DNA of 12,971 nt from Planctomycetaceae bacterium. GTDB taxonomy: Bacteria > Planctomycetota > Planctomycetia > Pirellulales > Pirellulaceae. Of the stretch, positions 7,948 to 12,971 are shown piece after piece. The notes below the pieces were generated by a model. It was not told where the DNA came from. It saw only the letters and a program-made list of their open reading frames with translations, and did no database searches. Position 1 is the first letter of the stretch, and every line of letters starts with the position of its first letter. The stretch lies in contig SKVE01000719.1 of assembly GCA_007129635.1 (NCBI GenBank), forward strand, positions 1-12,971, written 5' to 3'. A program made the translations under genes and the position numbers.

Positions 7948-8598
7948 TTGACCATCGACGACTCCGACACCCTGCGACTGGCGATCGCGCGTTACAATCT
8001 GGAGGTGACCGAAGCACAGATCGGGCAACTGGAACGCTATTGTCGTCTGCTTTGGGAGTGGAACGACCGCTTGAACCTGACTCGCCATACCACGTGGGAC
8101 AAGTTTGTCGCGCGCGATCTGATCGACAGTTTTCAGTTGAGCCAACTACTGGAAGCCGGGCAGGAAGTGTTGGATGTGGGAACCGGCGGCGGCGTGCCAG
8201 GAATCGTGCTGGCGATCCTGCGCGACGACCTGGATATCTCGCTCTGTGAATCGGTACAAAAAAAGGCGCGGGTGGTCGAAGAATTCGTGCATCAATTGGA
8301 GCTGCCGTGCGCCGTGCATGCTGAACGAGCGGAGAAACTGCTGGACGATTTGAGGTATGATGTCCTGGTGGCTCGAGCCGTCGGTCCCTTGTGGAAGATG
8401 TGCAAGTGGTTTCAGCATCATTGGCAGGATTTCGGTTGCCTGCTGGCTGTCAAAGGACCTGGGTGGGTCGACGAAAGAGCAGCAGCGCGGGAACGCGGAT
8501 TGTTGAAAGAGGTCAGTTTGCGCAAAGTCGTTGCGTACCCGATGCCAGGAACCAGTTCCGAAAGCGTGATCCTGCGACTGGAGGCTGCCACAAGATGA
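7948..8598 (+). CDS. rsmG: 16S rRNA (guanine527-N7)-methyltransferase
   Basis: RsmG (GidB) uses SAM to methylate N7 of G527 in 16S rRNA; loss gives low-level streptomycin resistance in several bacteria. The 216-residue product has the usual length and order: an N-terminal helical part with LLWEWNDRLNLTRH (35-47), RDLIDS corresponding to the family HLLDS block, the SAM-binding LDVGTGGGVPGIVLAI (75-90), VARAV (141-145) matching the family SRAVA block, and LLAVKGP. It starts with TTG at 7948, supported by the GAGGTGG ribosome site just upstream; no in-frame ATG fits. It ends overlapping the next gene by ATGA. Confidence 0.93.
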   Translation: MTIDDSDTLRLAIARYNLEVTEAQIGQLERYCRLLWEWNDRLNLTRHTTWDKFVARDLIDSFQLSQLLEAGQEVLDVGTGGGVPGIVLAILRDDLDISLCESVQKKARVVEEFVHQLELPCAVHAERAEKLLDDLRYDVLVARAVGPLWKMCKWFQHHWQDFGCLLAVKGPGWVDERAAARERGLLKEVSLRKVVAYPMPGTSSESVILRLEAATR

Positions 8599-9260
8599 TG
8601 GACCAGGATCGTTGGATGGAACTGAAAGCGTGGACCTCAGATCCGCTTTTGGAACCGGTCGATGACGGTGTGCTGGCTCGGCTGTACGACGGATCGTCCA
8701 TCCTGCTGCGGCCGGTCCACCCCGGCGACAAGATGCGCATCGAGGAAGGCCTGTCCAGTCTGTCACCTCAATCCATCTATTATCGTTTTGGGCGACAACT
8801 GCGGCGGCTGACCGACCGCGATTTGACGTACTTTACGGAAGTCGATCAGGACCAACATATCGCTTGGGGGGCGGTCGATCCGGATGATCCTGCCGAGGCT
8901 GGGTTGGGAATCGCCCGGATGATCCGCGAGTCCCGCGACTCGCAACGAGCCGAGATAGCGTTGACCGTGATCGATTCCTATCACGGTCTTGGACTCGGGA
9001 CGATGTTGCTGGCCACGCTGCACGCGCTGGCCAAGAAGTGCAACATCGAGACCTTGCGAGCCTGTGTGATGCGCGAGAATCATGCGGTGGTAGCCTGGTT
9101 CCAGCGATTAGGGGCTCGACCGGTCGAGATGGATTGTCAAGTGATCCTGGACTGGGATCTGGCCGACTCGGCATGTCGAACAGATTCCGCCCAGCGTCTG
9201 ATGGAACTCAGCCGACAGATTCAGCGGTTACCCAGCGTTCATGCTTATTGGCGACGCTGA
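8595..9260 (+). CDS. GNAT-family N-acetyltransferase
   Basis: The 221-residue protein carries a GNAT fold. LYDGSSILLRPVHPGDKMRIEE (30-51) and LSPQSIYYRFGRQL (56-69) resemble the start of the acetyltransferase domain found in protein-lysine acetyltransferases of the Pat type. AEIALTVIDSYHGLGLGTMLL (119-139) is motif A with the acetyl-CoA pyrophosphate-binding H-x-x-G-x-G loop, and ENHAVVAWFQRLGARP is motif B. No cyclic-nucleotide or acyl-CoA synthetase domain is attached. The substrate is unknown; a protein lysine is one option. Its ATG overlaps the rsmG stop by 4 nt, indicating translational coupling. Its last 16 nt overlap the end of ruvA on the other strand. Confidence 0.88.
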   Translation: MMDQDRWMELKAWTSDPLLEPVDDGVLARLYDGSSILLRPVHPGDKMRIEEGLSSLSPQSIYYRFGRQLRRLTDRDLTYFTEVDQDQHIAWGAVDPDDPAEAGLGIARMIRESRDSQRAEIALTVIDSYHGLGLGTMLLATLHALAKKCNIETLRACVMRENHAVVAWFQRLGARPVEMDCQVILDWDLADSACRTDSAQRLMELSRQIQRLPSVHAYWRR

Positions 9261-9868
9261 TCGTAGACCGCTTGCAGCAAAGCCTCGACATCCTTGAATT
9301 TGCTTTTCGAAGCCAACACGGTGTCCAGCAGGCGACGGGCATCGGATTCCGAGTGCCCCAGGGTGGTGAGCACCTGGAATGTCTCGTCCACGACATTCAA
9401 TTCCACCTCGGCTTCGTACTTTTCGTCACGGCCTACCAGCAGAGCGAACTTGGGCATCTTGCGACGCAGCTTGGCGATAATCCGTTCGGCCATCGCCGGA
9501 CCGATGCCCGGCAACGCTGACAAGCCCTTCGCATTCTGCTGCTCGATTAGATCCGCCACATCCTGCACCGGGCGCACCATGGCCCGCAGCGCCTTTCGTG
9601 CGCCGACGCCGTCCACCGAGCAAAATAGCTCGAAAAATTCGCGTTCGACCTCTTGCAGAAAGCCGATGATGCGAGGCGTCAGGCGGCCATGAGCCGGATT
9701 GCCATCCAGGTAATGAATCGTATGCAGACTGATCGGTGTCCCGAGTTGCATTTGCAATTGGCGCCGAGCGAATTCGGGGATCAGCACCTGATACTCGAAA
9801 GCATCGATTTGCAAAATCGCCTGATCCTCGTCCACTCGGATCAACGTACCCGTAATCTTCGTAATCAC
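9245..9868 (-). CDS. ruvA: Holliday junction branch migration protein RuvA
   Basis: RuvA binds four-way junctions and loads the RuvB motor for branch migration in recombinational repair. The 207-residue product shows all three domains: an N-terminal OB-fold (MITKITGTLIRVDEDQAILQ, about 1-65), two helix-hairpin-helix motifs (SVDGVGARKALRAM, 84-97, and LSALPGIGPAMAERIIAKL, 116-134), and the C-terminal RuvB-binding three-helix domain (about 161-203, TFQVLTTLGHSESDARRLL). Translation starts at GTG 9868 with GAGGGA 9 nt upstream; a nearby ATG is out of frame. No ruvB or ruvC is in view. Its last codons overlap the acetyltransferase gene by 16 nt, so neither gene has room for its own terminator between them. 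Confidence 0.95.
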   Translation of the reverse strand: MITKITGTLIRVDEDQAILQIDAFEYQVLIPEFARRQLQMQLGTPISLHTIHYLDGNPAHGRLTPRIIGFLQEVEREFFELFCSVDGVGARKALRAMVRPVQDVADLIEQQNAKGLSALPGIGPAMAERIIAKLRRKMPKFALLVGRDEKYEAEVELNVVDETFQVLTTLGHSESDARRLLDTVLASKSKFKDVEALLQAVYDQRRQ

Positions 9869-9901
9869 TATTCATGGTCCCTCAAGAAAGTGGAAACGCC
9901 C

Positions 9902-9911
9902 AGTGTACCAA
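9902..9911 (-). promoter_or_regulatory. Candidate extended -10 promoter of ruvA
   Basis: On the minus strand TTGGTACACT lies 33 nt before the ruvA GTG. It reads as TGn plus TACACT, an extended -10 form. The same 10-mer occurs upstream of dinB. No good -35 box is present at the expected distance. Confidence 0.35.
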
Positions 9912-10000
9912 GAATCCGGTTGCCCCTGGAAGTATCCCATCAGAAATCCGCTTACCCGAGCCCTGTTCCGCTTGGAAAAAACAAGGGCAGGACGCAGTCT

Positions 10001-10027
10001 TGTCAAATTTGGTGCCTGTCACCTTTT
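10001..10027 (+). repeat. REP-like repeat, copy 1
   Basis: This 27-bp unit with core AAATTTGGTGCCTGTCACC followed by T-rich sequence is identical to copy 3. The GGTG/CACC arms make a small hairpin. The style resembles REP sequences mobilised by REP-associated tyrosine transposases (RAYT); no transposase gene is in the window. Confidence 0.85.
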
Positions 10028-10085
10028 TTTTCGCTCGTATGGGATCGGAAAATCGGCTTGTGAGCAAGATATTGAAGAAGAGACG

Positions 10086-10109
10086 AAAAGGTGACATGCA
10101 CCAAATTTG
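10086..10109 (-). repeat. REP-like repeat, copy 2 (inverted)
   Basis: Read on the minus strand this 24-bp stretch matches copies 1 and 3 at 23 positions. The single change is CCTG to CATG between the GGTG and CACC arms. It lies in opposite orientation between the other two copies, so either neighbour can pair with it into a long stem. Confidence 0.85.
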
Positions 10110-10127
10110 GGAAAGATAGGGTATATG

Positions 10128-10154
10128 TGTCAAATTTGGTGCCTGTCACCTTTT
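10128..10154 (+). repeat. REP-like repeat, copy 3
   Basis: A perfect 27-bp repeat of 10001-10027 in the same orientation. It directly abuts the start of the HEAT-repeat fragment, so this repeat marks the break point of that gene. Confidence 0.85.
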
Positions 10155-10455
10155 GCTGTCCCTCAGCACGCCGGTATTGATTGAGACGCTCGGCAACGAA
10201 GATGATCGAATGCGACAGTTTGCGGCCTTTGGACTTCGCCGCATCGGACGCAAGGCCCGTGCCGCCGAAATAGCATTGCACGACGGCCTGCGCGATATGG
10301 ATCAGGGTGCCCGTATCGCCGCCGCCACGGCTTACTGGTCGGTTTCCGGCCAGGCCGAAGAATCGGTTCCGCTATTGCGGCCCTTGCTGAAAGACAGCGA
10401 TTCATTTGTTCGAGAGGCTTCGGCCAAGGTGCTGGAGCAGATCGAACCGAAGTGA
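10153..10455 (+). pseudogene. 5'-truncated HEAT-repeat protein fragment
   Basis: The frame ending at TGA 10453-10455 reads about 98 residues of HEAT/PBS-lyase-type helical repeats: LIETLGNEDDRMRQFAAFGL, then ARIAAATAYWSVSGQAEESV, then LLRPLLKDSDSFVREASAKV. Each carries the typical conserved Asp, Arg and Ala-rich second helix. Such repeats are protein-interaction scaffolds found in many large planctomycete proteins. The frame begins inside the third REP-like repeat; the only available starts are a TTG overlapping that repeat or none, and no ribosome site is visible. I infer that the upstream part was lost or replaced when the repeats arrived. Expression as a tiny two-to-three-repeat protein cannot be excluded. 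Confidence 0.6.
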
Positions 10456-10542
10456 CCCTGAAAAGCGTTACGAGGCCGCGCCGGCCGTGGCCGACCTTTG
10501 GGAGATCCGGTCCAGACGACAGAAGTTGCCAACGTTGCATGG

Positions 10543-10570
10543 TTGCATCAAACGGAATGGGGGATAGACT
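10543..10570 (+). promoter_or_regulatory. Weak candidate promoter for the propeller-fusion gene
   Basis: TTGCAT (10543-10548), a 16-nt spacer and TAGACT (10565-10570) give a moderate sigma70-like arrangement 93 nt before the ATG. GTTGCAT is also directly repeated at 10534-10540 and 10542-10548. The rest of the 208-nt gap before the gene shows nothing else. Confidence 0.3.
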
Positions 10571-10663
10571 GGAACCGTGGAGAAGCTAGCCCACTGAGGT
10601 GCGAAACGGTTGCACGGGCATTCGGAAAACCACCGGTGCTACTGAAAACGGGGAGTCTTGACC

Positions 10664-12971
10664 ATGAACCGCGCGGCAATTCTTGTGATCGTTCTACTAT
10701 CGTTTCTGCCTCGTATCGCGAAGTCCGACTCGGCCGAGGACTTGGCCAAGGGAATTCTCGAACAGAGCGGGGTGCAAGGCGGGCTGATCGTCCATCTAGG
10801 CTGTGGCCAGGGGCAACTGACCGCGGCACTAGGCGTGGACGATCGCTTCACTGTCCAGGGGCTGGAGTCGGATGGCCAGCGGGTCGAGCAGGCTCGTCGA
10901 CATGTCCGCGAATCAGGGGCTTATGGTCGAGTTTCGGTGCGGCATTGGAACGATGCCAACCGGCTTCCCTATGTCGATAATCTGGTCAATCTGCTGGTGG
11001 TCAGCGGCGATTCGCCCGTCGACCGCGAAGAACTCCGACGCGTCCTCTGTCCCGGCGGTGTAGCCATCTTTCTGGCAGATGACCAGGCGGCGATCACCGA
11101 TGACCAACTGCGAAAACCTTGGCCGGAGGAATTCGATCAGTGGCCGCACTACTTGCGCGGGCCGGACAATAATGCGGTGGCTCAGGACAGTGCCGTGGGA
11201 CCACCGCAGCGCATGCAATGGGTAAACGGACCGGCCTATGCGCGGAGCCACGAGATCAATTCGAGCATGGCTGGCATGGTTTCGGCGGGCGGGCGGCTGT
11301 TTTACATCTGGGACGAAGGGCCCTTGGGGTTGGCCGATCCCCGTTTCCCAGCCAAATGGGCGCTGATCGCGCGTGATGGATTCAACGGGAAAACACTCTG
11401 GAAACAACCGCTGCCCGATTGGGGCTGGCAGCAGTGGCATGCGGCCTCGCGATGGGACGATCCGCGCGAGCGGGCTCAGATGTTGCGGCATCTACCGGCC
11501 ACGCTGCCGCGGCGATTGGTGGCCACCGCGGACCGTTTGTACGTGACGTTGGGTTACGATGCGCCGGTCAGCGTGCTGGACGCTGCCACAGGCCAGTTGC
11601 TGCAAACGTTTGCCGACACCGAATTGGCGGACGAACTGCTGCTGGTCGACGACATGTTGGTCGTACGTGTCCGCACCCCGGACCATCGCCCGGATCGGCA
11701 CGTGTGGAGCAATATGGCCATTCGGCAGAGCGGACGCGTGATGGCCGTCGATGCTCAAGACGGCCGAATGCTGTGGCAGAGCGAGCCCGAAACGATGGCT
11801 CCGGTGACGCTGGCCGTCCGAGGCCCACGGGTTTTCTACTCGAACTACGACCGAGTTGTTTGCCTGGACCGCAGCAGCGGGAACGAGCTTTGGCGAAGCG
11901 AGCCGGCCGATGGCGGCAATGGGCATCGCGGCACGGGCGGCACGTTGGTGGCTCGCGACGACGTCGTGCTGTACGCTCAGGTGCCGTCTTCCGGTGGGGG
12001 GCACTTCGGGCAACTTCGAGCTTTCTCGGCAGAGACCGGCCAGTTGCTGTGGACCGGTCCGCGCTACGCTGGGCCCGGGATCACCAACCCGCCTGACCTG
12101 TTCGTGATCGATGACCTGGTCTGGCTTGGCGAAACCCGGTTGCCGGTGGATAACATGGAAACGGAAATGTGGCGTGCGGGATACGATCCGCTCACGGGCC
12201 AGGTCGTCCGCGAGGTCTCTGTGCCCAAGTTGAAAAGTCCAGGCCACCATTACCGGTGCTATCGGAGCAAAGCCACCGAGCGGTACCTGCTGCTTCCCAA
12301 GCGGGGCATCGAGTTCTTGGATCTGGTGGGCGACGACCACATGCGACACGACTGGCTCCGAGCGCCCTGCATTTACGGCGCGCTGCCATGCAACGGGATG
12401 CTGTATGTCGCGCCGCACCAATGCGTCTGCTACCAGGGGGTGTTGCTGTCGAATTTTAATGCCTTGATTGCGGCACCGGACTCGAAAACCGCAGCCGTCG
12501 AACCATCGACCAGCGTACCACGCCTGCGGAAGGGGCCCGCGTACGAGTCAATCGGAAATCCATCCTCGAAAACCGAAAATCTCGACGCCTGGCCCATGTA
12601 TCGTCGCGACCCGCAACGTAGCGGCAGCATCGGCACCACCGTGGCGGAGGATCTGCCCCAGCGTTGGGAAGTGGTTTTCGACGGTTGCGTGACGCCGCCC
12701 GTCGTGGCCGAAGGGCGATTGCTGGTGGCGGAGAAGGACGCCCATACGGTCCATGCGTTGGATGCCGATACAGGTCAGAGCTTGTGGACCTACACGGCAG
12801 GCGCCCGAATCGATTCGCCGCCGACGATCCACGGTGATCGGGTGCTGTTTGGTTCGGCAGATGGCTGCGTCTATTGTCTGCGGGTCGAGGACGGAGCCGA
12901 GGCATGGCGGTTCCAAGCCGCTCCCGAAGAACGGCAGATCGCTGCTTTTGGGCAGTTCGAATCGGCTTGGC
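10664..12971 (+). CDS. Exported methyltransferase-like/PQQ-like beta-propeller fusion protein, 3' end missing
   Basis: From ATG 10664 (GGGGAG 8 nt upstream) the frame is open for 769 codons to the window end. Residues 1-22 form a signal peptide-like stretch (AAILVIVLLSFLPRIAKS). Residues 25-140 look like a class I SAM-methyltransferase fold: motif I GLIVHLGCGQGQLTAAL (40-56), an acidic end to strand 2 (E68/D70), LPYVDNLVNLLVV (101-113) and RVLCPGGVAIF (126-136). The usual motif I acidic residue is His (H44). After a linker (WPHYLRGPDNN) come at least seven PQQ-like propeller blades of the D-x-x-(T)G-x-x-x-W type, such as FNGKTLW, AQDGRMLW, SSGNELW, AETGQLLW and DADTGQSLW. A cluster C569, C576, C587, C589 sits in PCNGMLYVAPHQCVCY. 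I recall similar fusions from planctomycete genomes, without known function. BamB-like or quinoprotein activity is not shown. Confidence 0.85.
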   Translation, partial: MNRAAILVIVLLSFLPRIAKSDSAEDLAKGILEQSGVQGGLIVHLGCGQGQLTAALGVDDRFTVQGLESDGQRVEQARRHVRESGAYGRVSVRHWNDANRLPYVDNLVNLLVVSGDSPVDREELRRVLCPGGVAIFLADDQAAITDDQLRKPWPEEFDQWPHYLRGPDNNAVAQDSAVGPPQRMQWVNGPAYARSHEINSSMAGMVSAGGRLFYIWDEGPLGLADPRFPAKWALIARDGFNGKTLWKQPLPDWGWQQWHAASRWDDPRERAQMLRHLPATLPRRLVATADRLYVTLGYDAPVSVLDAATGQLLQTFADTELADELLLVDDMLVVRVRTPDHRPDRHVWSNMAIRQSGRVMAVDAQDGRMLWQSEPETMAPVTLAVRGPRVFYSNYDRVVCLDRSSGNELWRSEPADGGNGHRGTGGTLVARDDVVLYAQVPSSGGGHFGQLRAFSAETGQLLWTGPRYAGPGITNPPDLFVIDDLVWLGETRLPVDNMETEMWRAGYDPLTGQVVREVSVPKLKSPGHHYRCYRSKATERYLLLPKRGIEFLDLVGDDHMRHDWLRAPCIYGALPCNGMLYVAPHQCVCYQGVLLSNFNALIAAPDSKTAAVEPSTSVPRLRKGPAYESIGNPSSKTENLDAWPMYRRDPQRSGSIGTTVAEDLPQRWEVVFDGCVTPPVVAEGRLLVAEKDAHTVHALDADTGQSLWTYTAGARIDSPPTIHGDRVLFGSADGCVYCLRVEDGAEAWRFQAAPEERQIAAFGQFESAW

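Noticed and set aside
10001..10154. CRISPR-like array
   Set aside because: Only three units, one of them inverted, with unequal spacers; this fits REP-like repeats, not CRISPR.
10003..10281. Minus-strand open frame over the REP-like cluster
   Set aside because: It is built from the repeats and the antisense of the HEAT fragment, with no recognisable protein content.
11492..12421. 309-codon minus-strand open frame
   Set aside because: It is antisense to the propeller repeats, where GC-rich codon bias suppresses stops on the opposite strand; no motif is seen.

Overview
The window is high-GC DNA that looks like a planctomycete chromosome, most likely from the Pirellulales. This rests on family content, not a database match: a secreted alpha/beta-hydrolase of a familiar planctomycete type, a secreted fusion of a methyltransferase-like domain with a PQQ-like beta-propeller, HEAT-repeat debris, and housekeeping genes with many GTG/TTG starts. 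No rRNA, tRNA, CRISPR array, plasmid origin or phage module was seen.

Left part (1-3300): the 5' end of a secreted hydrolase gene runs leftward off the window edge. It diverges from dinB (DNA polymerase IV), which is followed by a secreted metallophosphoesterase with its own promoter and a probable bidirectional terminator.

Decayed island (about 3230-4110): there is no intact gene here. It holds an unrecognised minus-strand coding fragment and the two ends of a broken gene resembling the Rpn/YhgA-like PD-(D/E)XK nuclease family. Between those two ends sits a 180-bp MITE-like element with near-perfect terminal inverted repeats and a perfect 19-bp tandem duplication.

Central operon (4271-9260, plus strand): metK, a class I/II PLP aminotransferase, an LptF/LptG-type permease, rsmG and a GNAT acetyltransferase follow one another with gaps of 18, 43 and 13 nt and a 4-nt overlap. 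A sigma70-like promoter precedes metK. The set joins S-adenosylmethionine supply (metK) with a SAM-using 16S rRNA methyltransferase (rsmG) and an envelope lipid-transport gene. ruvA lies tail-to-tail with the acetyltransferase and overlaps it by 16 bp.

Right part (9870-12971): upstream of ruvA is a cluster of three REP-like repeats, two direct and one inverted. They abut a 5'-truncated HEAT-repeat fragment. The rest is one long open frame, cut by the window end, encoding a predicted exported protein: a class I methyltransferase-like fold whose motif I acidic residue is His, then at least seven PQQ-like propeller repeats with a four-Cys cluster. This fusion is the least understood and most interesting coding feature here. 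The dinB and ruvA upstream regions also share an identical 10-mer that reads as an extended -10 promoter.
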